Positions 33,746 through 41,899 of a stretch of DNA of 52,849 bases are shown here, piece after piece. A program made the position numbers and the translations under genes. Under the pieces are notes generated by a model. It did no database searches and was not told where the DNA came from. It saw only the letters and a list, made by a program, of their open reading frames with translations. Numbering within the stretch: the stretch's first letter is position 1; each line of letters starts with the position of its first letter. The DNA is from Paenibacillus sp. J5C2022 (GTDB taxonomy: Bacteria > Bacillota > Bacilli > Paenibacillales > Paenibacillaceae), in contig NZ_JAOQJC010000051.1 of NCBI RefSeq assembly GCF_025567625.1, positions 1 through 52,849 on the forward strand. The letters run 5' to 3'.

Positions 33746-34621
33746 TTACATCCCGCGCCGGTATTTGGCGGGGGTGGTGCCCGTCAGCCCCTTGAAGCGG
33801 CGGTGAAAGTGAGGCAGGCTGTCGAAGCCGCAGCTGGCGGCGATGGCGGCAATATTGTCGTCATTGCGATCATCCTCCAGCAACAGCTCCTTGGCCTGGA
33901 TGATCCGTTTGGTCGTCACATAGTCCGTCACATTCATTCCCGTCAGTCCTTTGAACACGCGAGAGAAGTGGGATGGCGTGACGGAAGCCCGTTCCGCAAG
34001 CTGCGCAAGACCGAGACGGCCGTCCAGATTGTCCTCGATATAACGCAGAATGCCGTTCATCCAGCCGGGTACGGCTGTGCGGCTGTCGGCTGCTTCGACA
34101 ATCGGTTGAGCGCGATCTAGGCAGCGGCCAAGCTGCAGCAGAATGTGCTGCAGATGCAAGAGCGCGGCTTGTCGATAGCCGGCTGTCCGTTCGGACATTT
34201 CAAGGTGGACAAGCTCAATCAGCTCCTCGATTCGTCCCCGTTGCTGCGCATCGAGTGTTAAGCGATAGGACTGGTGCCTTCTGGCCAGCTCGAATAACCG
34301 CAGATAAGAGAACGAGTCGCCAAGCGGCTGATGATGCACCAGCGAAGGACTGAAGAATAGTGCAGTCGATGTTTTGGGATCGCTGTCCACAGGGAAGGAG
34401 CGATGAATCGTATTGCCTGGAATGAGCAGTGCATCGCCCGCTCTTGCCTCGTAGATGCCTTGGTCGATGAAGAAGGTGCCGCCGCCGGAATAAATATAGA
34501 CGATTTCATACCAGTCGTGAATATGGTCAGGCAGCTCGTTTTGTGCGCTCCTCGTATCGCGGTACGAATAATCGAACGGAAATTCGGCATCGTATTGGAA
34601 TTTTTTGCGGTATAGCTCCAT
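33746..34621 (-). CDS. AraC-family regulator with cupin sensor, hexuronate region
   Basis: The 291-residue protein has a cupin domain (LPDHIHDWYEIVYIYSGGGTFFI near residues 31-53) and a C-terminal pair of helix-turn-helix motifs (LGLAQLAERASVTPSHFSRVF and IAAIAASCGFDSLPHFHRRF), ending TPAKYRRG. It is divergent from uxaB, 150 bases away, and probably activates uxaBA. The start is ATG 34621, behind AGGAGGCAGGACG. Confidence 0.9.
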   Translation of the reverse strand: MELYRKKFQYDAEFPFDYSYRDTRSAQNELPDHIHDWYEIVYIYSGGGTFFIDQGIYEARAGDALLIPGNTIHRSFPVDSDPKTSTALFFSPSLVHHQPLGDSFSYLRLFELARRHQSYRLTLDAQQRGRIEELIELVHLEMSERTAGYRQAALLHLQHILLQLGRCLDRAQPIVEAADSRTAVPGWMNGILRYIEDNLDGRLGLAQLAERASVTPSHFSRVFKGLTGMNVTDYVTTKRIIQAKELLLEDDRNDDNIAAIAASCGFDSLPHFHRRFKGLTGTTPAKYRRGM

Positions 34622-34667
34622 CTTTCGTCCTGCCTCCTATTGCAGTCTTTTATTAAGCTAGGTATAG

Positions 34668-34693
34668 TGTACCAATTATCATAATAAGGTACA
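34668..34693. promoter_or_regulatory. Inverted repeat in the araC-uxaB intergenic region
   Basis: TGTACC and GGTACA are separated by 14 AT-rich bases. The element lies between the divergent AraC gene and uxaB and could be a regulator binding site. Confidence 0.4.
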
Positions 34694-34780
34694 AATATGC
34701 GAATATCGATCATTTCTATCGCTTATTTTGTTTTTTATAATAGCAATAGATGACAATATTGACGAGGGGGTATGGGACGG

Positions 34781-36274
34781 ATGGATGCACAGACGATTAA
34801 CCGAAATATATGGCATACAGGAGAGCAAGGAGATGCGGGACCTGTCACGATACTGCAGATCGGCGAAGGCAACTTTCTGCGCGGCTTCTTCGATTGGATG
34901 ATTGAGCAATGCCGCAAGCAAGGTCTGTATGACGGGAGTATTGCCGTGACGCAGCCCAGACCGGGCGGCAAGCCGAAGATTGATGCGCTGGCTGCGCAAG
35001 ACGGCTTGTATACCCTGGTTCTACGAGGACTGGAAGAAGGGAATCCCGTCGAGAGGAGAGAGGTCATCTCCGCGATCAGCGAAGCGTTCGATCCCTATTC
35101 GGAATGGGACAGGTTCTTGTCGCTGGCGGAGCGTCCGGAGCTGAAGGTCGTCGTATCGAACACGACGGAGGCGGGGCTGGCATACCGGCCGGAGCCGTAT
35201 ACGGAAGGGCAGCCGATACACTCCTATCCCGGCAAGCTGACCGTGCTGTTGTATCGCAGATACTTGCACTTCGGCGGTTCGCCGGATGCCGGGCTGGTCT
35301 GCTTGCCTTGCGAGCTGCTGGAGAGGAACGGCGATACGCTGAGGCAATGCGTGCTGCAGTATTGCGAAGACTGGGAGCTGCCGGAGTCGTTCAAGCAGTG
35401 GGTGAAGGAGCATAACCGCTTCCTGAACTCGCTTGTCGACCGGATCGTGACCGGTTATCCGGAGCAGGAATTGACGGAGCGATGGTTCGGGGAGTGGGGG
35501 TATCGCGATCCCATGCTGACGACCGCCGAGCCCTATCACTTCTGGGCAATTGAAGGGGAGCTAGAGCTAGAGCGTCTGCTGCCGCTGCGCAAGGCCGGGC
35601 TGAATGTGCATTGGGTCGACGATCTGAAGCCGTTCCAGCTGCGGAAGGTGCGAATACTGAACGGCTCCCATACGCTTATGACGCCGCTGGGCATCGTGCT
35701 GGGGCTGGAGACCGTCCGTGAGGCGATGGAGCATCCCCAAGTCGGACGGCTGGTGAAGTTGGCCGTGGAGCATGAGATCATTCCGGCTCTGCCTGAGCTG
35801 GATGCGGCGGAGCTTCGCCAATATGCGCAGGATGTCTACGGGCGCTTCCTGAATCCGTTCATTCGCCACCGTCTGTCGGATATCGCGATGAACAGCTTAA
35901 GCAAGTTCAAGGTCAGGCTGCTGCCTTCTCTGCAGTATGCGATGCGTCATTCTGATCTGCCTGCCGGTCTGGTGGCGGGCATGGCGGGGTTGCTGCGCTA
36001 CTATAAGGTGAGCAAAGGTGACAACGGGTTCGTCGGGGAAGCGCTGAACGGCTCGCGTTATACAGTGAGGGACGATGAGGAGCTGCTGGAGCTGATCGCC
36101 GGAATATGGTCGGTCGCGGAGCGGCAGGCGCAGCCGCTGCAGGAGACGGTGGCGCAGCTATTGTCCCGCGAAGAGCTGTGGGGATGCAATCTGAATGCTC
36201 TCGCCTCCGGCAATCGGCTGGCGGCAGCATTAAGCAGTCAATTGGATGTATGGGAGGGATTGCCTCATGTCTGA
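34781..36274 (+). CDS. uxaB: Tagaturonate reductase (altronate oxidoreductase)
   Basis: The enzyme (about 497 residues) belongs to the polyol-type NAD-dependent long-chain dehydrogenases. ILQIGEGNFLRGFFDWMI is its nucleotide-binding start, VVVSNTTEAGL a second conserved segment, and KIRILNGSHT-like RKVRILNGSHT (near residue 293) the catalytic motif. It interconverts tagaturonate and altronate in galacturonate degradation. ATG 34781 is preferred over 34772, which is only 2 bases from GAGGGG. The stop overlaps the uxaA start. Confidence 0.93.
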   Translation: MDAQTINRNIWHTGEQGDAGPVTILQIGEGNFLRGFFDWMIEQCRKQGLYDGSIAVTQPRPGGKPKIDALAAQDGLYTLVLRGLEEGNPVERREVISAISEAFDPYSEWDRFLSLAERPELKVVVSNTTEAGLAYRPEPYTEGQPIHSYPGKLTVLLYRRYLHFGGSPDAGLVCLPCELLERNGDTLRQCVLQYCEDWELPESFKQWVKEHNRFLNSLVDRIVTGYPEQELTERWFGEWGYRDPMLTTAEPYHFWAIEGELELERLLPLRKAGLNVHWVDDLKPFQLRKVRILNGSHTLMTPLGIVLGLETVREAMEHPQVGRLVKLAVEHEIIPALPELDAAELRQYAQDVYGRFLNPFIRHRLSDIAMNSLSKFKVRLLPSLQYAMRHSDLPAGLVAGMAGLLRYYKVSKGDNGFVGEALNGSRYTVRDDEELLELIAGIWSVAERQAQPLQETVAQLLSREELWGCNLNALASGNRLAAALSSQLDVWEGLPHV

Positions 36275-37787
36275 TTGGATTCGGCTTCATCCCGATGATC
36301 ATGTCGTTGTGACGCTTCGTTCCTTCACTGCTGGAGAGCATCTGCTGTTGGAGGATGGCGCGACAGTGCTGGAGCTTAGGGAGGATGTGCCAAGAGGGCA
36401 TAAAATTGCGGCCGAGCTTGTGGAGCGGGATATGGATGTGCGGAAGTTCGGCTATTCCATCGGCAAGGCAAAGGAGCGGATAGAGCCCGGCAGTTGGGTG
36501 CATACGCATAATTTGCGTACGGGACTGCAGGGGCTGCTGGACTATGTGTATGAGTCTGACAGCCGGCAAGCCGATGCTGACCGAACGAAGGCATTGTCAA
36601 GCACCCCTGATGCGAATCGTACATTCATGGGGTACGTCCGCGAGAACGGAGAAGTCGGCATCCGCAACGAAATCTGGATTATCAATACGGTCGGCTGCAT
36701 TAACAAAACATGTGAAATCATTGCAAGGCAAGCTTCGGCGGCATTCCAGGGAAGGGTGGACGGCATCTATCATTACGCCCATCCGTTCGGCTGCTCCCAG
36801 CTCGGCGACGATCTGACCTATACGCAGAAGCTGCTCGCTTCGCTCGTCCATCATCCCAATGCGGCAGGTGTGCTGGTCATAGGACTGGGCTGCGAGAACA
36901 ACCAGGTGGAATCGTTCCGGTCCGTGATCGGCGATTATGATGCGAGACGTATCCAGTTCATGAAATCGCAGGAAGCGGCCGATGAGATCGAAGAGGCGCT
37001 GGAGCGAATCGAAGGGCTCGTCGGCTATGCCGAGACGTTCTTTCGCCAGCCGGTCCCGGTATCGCGGCTGAAGCTGGGATTGAAGTGCGGCGGCTCGGAC
37101 GGCTTCTCCGGCATAACAGCCAATCCGCTTGTCGGCGCGGTGTCGGACCGGCTGATCGGGGCGGGGGGCACCGCCATATTAACGGAAGTGCCGGAGATGT
37201 TCGGAGCGGAGACGATACTGATGAATCGTGCGGCCGATGAGGCGGTGTTCCATCAGATTGTGGATCTGATCAACGATTTCAAGCAATACTTTATTCGCCA
37301 CAATCAGGAGATCTACGAGAACCCTTCGCCGGGCAATAAGTCCGGAGGCATTACGACGCTGGAGGAGAAGTCGCTTGGCTGCACCCAGAAGGGAGGGCAT
37401 GCCATCGTCTCCGGCGTGGTGCCTTATGGAGAGCGAGTGCGCCACAGCGGATTGCAGCTGCTGGAAGCGCCGGGCAACGATCTCGTGTCGGTTACGGCGC
37501 TGTCCGCCGGCGGAGCGCATATCGTGCTGTTCACGACGGGAAGGGGAACGCCGTTCGGCGGGCCGGTGCCTACCGTGAAGCTTGCCACGAACAGCGAGCT
37601 TGCCGCGCGCAAGCGGAACTGGATTGACTTCAATGCGGGACAATTGCTGGAAGGGAAGAGCATGGACGAATTAAGCGACGAACTGTGGGAGCAACTGATC
37701 GCCATTGCTTCCGGTGAAGTCCATACGCTGAATGAGCGCAACGGCTTCAAGGAAATCGCCATATTCAAGGATGGCGTCATTTTATAG
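36267..37787 (+). CDS. uxaA: Altronate dehydratase
   Basis: The 506-residue protein has an N-terminal SAF domain (about 1-90) and the large UxaA catalytic domain with GIRNEIWIINTVGCIN, HPFGCSQLGDD, GLGCENNQ, KCGGSDGFSGITANP and GCTQKGGHA. It converts altronate to 2-keto-3-deoxygluconate, an iron-dependent reaction in this family. ATG 36267 follows GGAGGG and overlaps the uxaB stop by 8 bases. KDG kinase, aldolase and UxaC are not in the window. Confidence 0.95.
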   Translation: MSDWIRLHPDDHVVVTLRSFTAGEHLLLEDGATVLELREDVPRGHKIAAELVERDMDVRKFGYSIGKAKERIEPGSWVHTHNLRTGLQGLLDYVYESDSRQADADRTKALSSTPDANRTFMGYVRENGEVGIRNEIWIINTVGCINKTCEIIARQASAAFQGRVDGIYHYAHPFGCSQLGDDLTYTQKLLASLVHHPNAAGVLVIGLGCENNQVESFRSVIGDYDARRIQFMKSQEAADEIEEALERIEGLVGYAETFFRQPVPVSRLKLGLKCGGSDGFSGITANPLVGAVSDRLIGAGGTAILTEVPEMFGAETILMNRAADEAVFHQIVDLINDFKQYFIRHNQEIYENPSPGNKSGGITTLEEKSLGCTQKGGHAIVSGVVPYGERVRHSGLQLLEAPGNDLVSVTALSAGGAHIVLFTTGRGTPFGGPVPTVKLATNSELAARKRNWIDFNAGQLLEGKSMDELSDELWEQLIAIASGEVHTLNERNGFKEIAIFKDGVIL

Positions 37788-37793
37788 CGATAA

Positions 37794-37836
37794 GGAGCGG
37801 CCAGTCGCGCGAGACGGCCGCTCCGTTTACTTTTTT
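37794..37836 (+). terminator. Terminator after uxaBA
   Basis: Stem GGAGCGGCC / GGCCGCTCC (37794-37802, 37816-37824) is followed by GTTTAC and six T. Confidence 0.8.
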
Positions 37837-37909
37837 GCCACAGTCTTCATCTTTTTTTCATCTTCCTATTGACGATGGGGAGCACATGATGTAACATAAT
37901 CCATGGTTA

Positions 37910-37924
37910 TGATAATCATTATCA
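37910..37924. promoter_or_regulatory. Perfect Fur box upstream of the siderophore transporter
   Basis: TGATAATCATTATCA is a perfect match to the 7-1-7 Fur consensus TGATAATNATTATCA. It lies about 140 bases before the first transporter gene. Confidence 0.88.
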
Positions 37925-38001
37925 ATATTATAATGGCTTCAGTAAAGCTCTCGTCCCAGTCCAACATGCCAGGGCATCGGAGCTTTCTTTTCAGGGTTGA
38001 C

Positions 38002-38016
38002 TGAGAATGATTATCT
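38002..38016. promoter_or_regulatory. Second, weaker Fur box
   Basis: TGAGAATGATTATCT matches 13 of 15 positions of the 7-1-7 Fur consensus. It lies about 50 bases before the start of the first permease, perhaps downstream of the promoter. Confidence 0.6.
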
Positions 38017-38065
38017 TTATTTCACAGAGATGTACCAAGTTACAGTCAGATTAGAGGGTAGAAGA

Positions 38066-39019
38066 ATGAAGCTTTGGTATTTGCTGATTGCGCTAGTAAT
38101 CTTATCGTTGACCTCGCTCTTCATCGGAGTGAAGGGCATATCGCCGTTGGACCTGTTCTCGATGACGCCGGAGCAATGGCAGATTATGTCCATCAGCCGT
38201 ATTCCAAGACTGATCAGCATCCTTATCGCGGGATTCAGCATGAGCATCGCGGGTCTGATTATGCAGCAGCTTAGCCGCAACAAGTTCGTCTCCCCTACGA
38301 CCGCGGGAACGGACGACGCCGCGAAGCTGGGAATGGTCGTGTCGATGCTGCTGTTCTCGGCGACAAGCACGATCGTACAGATGCTGATTGCGTTCGCGTT
38401 CGCGCTGGCCGGCACTTATCTGTTCATGAAATTTCTGGGCCGATTGAAGTTCAAGGATGCCATATTCATTCCGCTTGTCGGTCTCATGTTCGGCAACGTC
38501 ATTAATTCCATTACGACGTTCTATGCTTATAAGCATGACTTGATTCAAAGCCTGACCGCATGGCTGCAGGGAAGCTTCACCTCTGTGATGGCAGGACGCT
38601 ACGAGCTGCTGTACATAAGCATTCCGCTGCTGGTCGTCGCGTATCTGTATGCGGGGAAATTTACGATTGCGGGCATGGGAGAGGACTTCGCCACCAATCT
38701 GGGCCTCAATCACAAGTTCGTCGTGAATGTAGGGCTTGTCATCGTGGCGCTTATCTCGGTAGTCGTCATCGTGACGATTGGAACGATTCCGTTCCTTGGC
38801 CTGATCATTCCTAATATTGTCGCTCTGTATCTGGGAGACAACTTGAAGAAGACGCTGGTGCATACCGCTGTCATGGGTGCCGTCTTCCTGCTGGCGTGCG
38901 ATGTGCTGGGGCGCATTATCATTTACCCGTATGAGATTCCGATCAGCCTCACCGTAGGCGTAATCGGAAGTGTCGTGTTCCTGTTCTTGTTGCTGAGGAG
39001 AAGAGCTTATGAAAGTTAA
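38066..39019 (+). CDS. yclN: Iron-siderophore ABC transporter permease, FecCD family (YclN-like)
   Basis: The 317-residue protein has the FecCD multi-helix fold and motif RIPRLISILIAGFSMSIAGLIMQQLSRN, usual for siderophore permeases. Gene order and length match YclN of the B. subtilis petrobactin importer YclNOPQ. ATG 38066 follows AGAGGG 7 bases upstream; the longer frame overlaps the second Fur box. It overlaps the second permease by 11 bases. Confidence 0.93.
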   Translation: MKLWYLLIALVILSLTSLFIGVKGISPLDLFSMTPEQWQIMSISRIPRLISILIAGFSMSIAGLIMQQLSRNKFVSPTTAGTDDAAKLGMVVSMLLFSATSTIVQMLIAFAFALAGTYLFMKFLGRLKFKDAIFIPLVGLMFGNVINSITTFYAYKHDLIQSLTAWLQGSFTSVMAGRYELLYISIPLLVVAYLYAGKFTIAGMGEDFATNLGLNHKFVVNVGLVIVALISVVVIVTIGTIPFLGLIIPNIVALYLGDNLKKTLVHTAVMGAVFLLACDVLGRIIIYPYEIPISLTVGVIGSVVFLFLLLRRRAYES

Positions 39020-39962
39020 ACTGTGGATTCTTGTCGGAGCGGCGCTCGCATTGGCAGCCTGCTTCGTGCTGATCGACCTGCCGCATAATTGGGATTACGC
39101 ACTGCCCAGACGGCTGAAGAAGGTGCTTGCCATTGTATTGACGGGAGGGGCTATCGGTTATGCGACGCTGATCTTCCAGACGATGACGAACAACCGCATA
39201 TTGACGCCGAGCGTGATCGGCCTGGATTACCTGTACCTGCTCATTCAGACGTTCATCGTGTTCGTATTCGGCTCGCTCAGCTACCCGAGCGCGAACGACC
39301 ATATGAACTTTGCCATTACGACGATTATTATGATTTTGTTTGTAGGCATTCTCTATAAGCTGCTGTTTCAACGGGACGGTCAGAATCTGTTCTTCCTGCT
39401 GTTAATCGGTCTCGTCATGGGGACGATGTTCGAGAGCATATCGACGTTCCTGCAAGTATTGATCGATCCGAACGAATTTCAAATACTGACCAGCCGGATG
39501 TTCGCCAGCTTCAACAATGTGAACGACGAGCTGCTGCTGCTGTCGGTGATTCTGCTTGGCTGCGTAGCCGTCTACAGCTTGCGGTTCCGCAAGTATCTGG
39601 ACGCGATGTCGCTTGGCAAGGACCATGCGGTCAATCTGGGCATACCGTACAACGCCGTAGTGAAGAACATGCTTATTATCGTGACCATTCTGGTGTCGGT
39701 ATCGACAGCTCTCGTCGGCCCGATCACCTTCCTGGGCTTGCTCGTCGTCAATCTGGCGTACCAGTTCATGAAGACGTACCGCCATAGCATGCTGATTCCC
39801 GCATCTATTCTGATCAGCATTATTGCGCTGGTCGGCGGGCAGTTGATCGTGGAGCGGATATTCTCGTTCAATACGACCGTCAGCGTCATTATCAACTTTG
39901 TCGGCGGCATCTACTTCTTATATTTATTGTTAAAGGAGAGTCGGGCTCATGATCGAGGTTAA
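39009..39962 (+). CDS. yclO: Iron-siderophore ABC transporter permease, FecCD family (YclO-like)
   Basis: The 317-residue partner permease has about ten helices and the LPRRLKKVLAIVLTGGAIGYATLIFQTMTNN motif of the YclO group. It overlaps the upstream permease and, by 14 bases, the ATPase gene downstream. The C-terminal VGPITFLGLLVVNLAY segment, near residue 235, matches the FecCD coupling region. GAGGAG lies 9 bases before the ATG. Confidence 0.93.
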   Translation: MKVKLWILVGAALALAACFVLIDLPHNWDYALPRRLKKVLAIVLTGGAIGYATLIFQTMTNNRILTPSVIGLDYLYLLIQTFIVFVFGSLSYPSANDHMNFAITTIIMILFVGILYKLLFQRDGQNLFFLLLIGLVMGTMFESISTFLQVLIDPNEFQILTSRMFASFNNVNDELLLLSVILLGCVAVYSLRFRKYLDAMSLGKDHAVNLGIPYNAVVKNMLIIVTILVSVSTALVGPITFLGLLVVNLAYQFMKTYRHSMLIPASILISIIALVGGQLIVERIFSFNTTVSVIINFVGGIYFLYLLLKESRAHDRG

Positions 39963-40707
39963 AGGAGTGTCGAAAGCCTATGGCGGCAAGAAAGTCGTGG
40001 ATGCCGTCTCGCTGAAGATCAAGGAAGGAGCGATTACCTCCTTCATCGGTCCCAACGGGGCGGGGAAGAGCACGCTTCTCTCCCTGATGAGCAGACTGCA
40101 GACGAAGGATGCCGGGCAGGTGCTTATTCAAGGCAAGGATGTGGCGGACTGGAACAGCACCGAGCTTGCCAAGACGATATCCATTCTGAAGCAGTCCAAT
40201 CACCTGACGCTGCGGTTAACGGTCAGAGAGCTCGTCAGCTTCGGACGCTTCCCGTATTCGCAGGGCAAGCTGACGAAGCAGGATTGGCAGCAAGTCGACG
40301 AGGCCATCGCGTATTTGGGACTCACGGAGATGCAGGACAAATTCCTGGATCAGCTAAGCGGCGGTCAGTCGCAGCGCGCATTCATCGCGATGGTGGTCGC
40401 TCAGAACACGCCTTACATTCTGCTGGACGAACCGTTGAACAATCTGGATATGAAGCATTCCGTCAGCATTATGAAGGTGCTCCGCCGGCTTGTGGAGGAG
40501 AAGGGGAAGACGGTTGTCATCGTCATTCACGACATTAATTTCGCTTCCTGCTATTCCGATTACATCGTGGCATTGAAGGACGGGACAATCGTCAACGAAG
40601 GATCGACGGACCGCATGATCGACACTGAGGTGCTTGAGAACGTTTATGATATGGACATCCCGATCGAGACCATTAACGGCAATCGTATCGGCGTCTATTT
40701 CACATAA
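39949..40707 (+). CDS. yclP: Iron-siderophore ABC transporter ATP-binding protein (YclP-like)
   Basis: The 252-residue ATPase has Walker A GPNGAGKST, signature LSGGQSQRAFIAMV and Walker B ILLDEPLNNLD. Length equals B. subtilis YclP. It energises the two FecCD permeases encoded upstream. ATG 39949 follows AAAGGAG 9 bases upstream, inside the yclO 3' end. Confidence 0.95.
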   Translation: MIEVKGVSKAYGGKKVVDAVSLKIKEGAITSFIGPNGAGKSTLLSLMSRLQTKDAGQVLIQGKDVADWNSTELAKTISILKQSNHLTLRLTVRELVSFGRFPYSQGKLTKQDWQQVDEAIAYLGLTEMQDKFLDQLSGGQSQRAFIAMVVAQNTPYILLDEPLNNLDMKHSVSIMKVLRRLVEEKGKTVVIVIHDINFASCYSDYIVALKDGTIVNEGSTDRMIDTEVLENVYDMDIPIETINGNRIGVYFT

Positions 40708-40734
40708 TACAAATTCATTATAGGGGTGGAAGAA

Positions 40735-41751
40735 ATGAGAAAATCATTTAATATGGTTGCGGTACTGCTTGTATTCGCAATGGTGCTGGCGGCTTGCGGA
40801 TCGAACGGCGGCAATAACGGGAGCAACAGCAATGGCAATAACGGCGGCAATACAGGAGGAGCGACGAATGCTCCGGCAACGGAGGTGCCCGCTACCAAGG
40901 CGCCGGCTCCAGCTGAAATTGTCGTGAAGCATGAGCTGGGCGAGGCGAAAGTGAAGACCAATCCCGAGACTGTTGTCGTATTCGATTACGGCGTAGTGGA
41001 TACGCTGGATGTGCTGGGTGTAGAGGTGGATGCGCTGCCGAAATCCAATCTGCCGAAATATTTGGAGAAATTCAAAGATGAGAAATATACGGACGCCGGC
41101 ACGCTGTTCGAGCCCGACTTCGAGACGATTGACGGCATTTCCCCGGATCTGATCATCATCTCCGGACGCGCATCGGAAGCCTATGAGGAATTGAACAAAA
41201 TCGCTCCTACCGTGTACTTCAACGTCGATACGACGAAATATATGGAATCCTTCACTTCCATCGTGAACCAGCTTGGTGAAATCTTCGGCAAGCAAGCGGA
41301 GGCGGAGGCGGAACTGGCCAAGATCAATGCGTCGATTAAAGAAGTGACGGATATGACGGCGAACGACGAAAAGAAGGGACTGTTCGTCATGGCCAACTCC
41401 GGAACTCTGAAAGCATACGGACCGACTTCACGCTTCGGCTTCCCGCATGATGTGCTCGGGGTGAAACCGGCCGATGACGGCATCGAGATTTCCAATCATG
41501 GCGCGGAAGTGACGTTCGAGTATGTGGCCGAGAAAAATCCGGATTACCTGTTCGTGCTTGACCGCAATGCGGCCGTCGAAGGAGAAGCCGGAGCGAAGGA
41601 ATTCATTGAGAACAAGCTTATGGAAAATACAAATGCGTTCAAAAACGGCAAAATCGGTTACTTGAATGCGGAAAGCTGGTATTTGGCCGGCGGCGGCCTT
41701 TCATCCGTCACGGAAATGATCGGCGAGATCAAAGCTGTTTTGGAGCAATAA
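40735..41751 (+). CDS. yclQ: Siderophore-binding lipoprotein (YclQ-like)
   Basis: The 338-residue precursor has lipobox VLAAC (Cys21), a Gly/Asn-rich and then Ala/Pro/Thr linker (about 22-65), and a class III binding fold with VVVFDYGVVDTLDVLG near residue 80 and GPTSRFGFPHDVLG. These resemble YclQ, the petrobactin and catecholate receptor. ATG 40735 follows GGGGTGG 6 bases upstream; GTG 40726 would overlap it. The Gly/Asn linker is low-complexity. Confidence 0.93.
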   Translation: MRKSFNMVAVLLVFAMVLAACGSNGGNNGSNSNGNNGGNTGGATNAPATEVPATKAPAPAEIVVKHELGEAKVKTNPETVVVFDYGVVDTLDVLGVEVDALPKSNLPKYLEKFKDEKYTDAGTLFEPDFETIDGISPDLIIISGRASEAYEELNKIAPTVYFNVDTTKYMESFTSIVNQLGEIFGKQAEAEAELAKINASIKEVTDMTANDEKKGLFVMANSGTLKAYGPTSRFGFPHDVLGVKPADDGIEISNHGAEVTFEYVAEKNPDYLFVLDRNAAVEGEAGAKEFIENKLMENTNAFKNGKIGYLNAESWYLAGGGLSSVTEMIGEIKAVLEQ

Positions 41752-41765
41752 TCTATCGGCGCGCA

Positions 41766-41802
41766 AGCGGGCTTTCTCTTATGGAGAGAGCCCGCTTTTT
41801 TT
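41766..41802 (+). terminator. Terminator after yclNOPQ
   Basis: Stem AGCGGGCT / AGCCCGCT (41766-41773, 41789-41796), extended by TCTC/GAGA pairing near the loop, followed by seven T. Confidence 0.9.
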
Positions 41803-41899
41803 GTGCGAAAGCAGGAAATGAGGAATCGGAGACGAATTACTTGAAAGCGTTTGCTATAATAAGATGCATACAGCAAATGAAATGGAGGGCAGGCGTACT

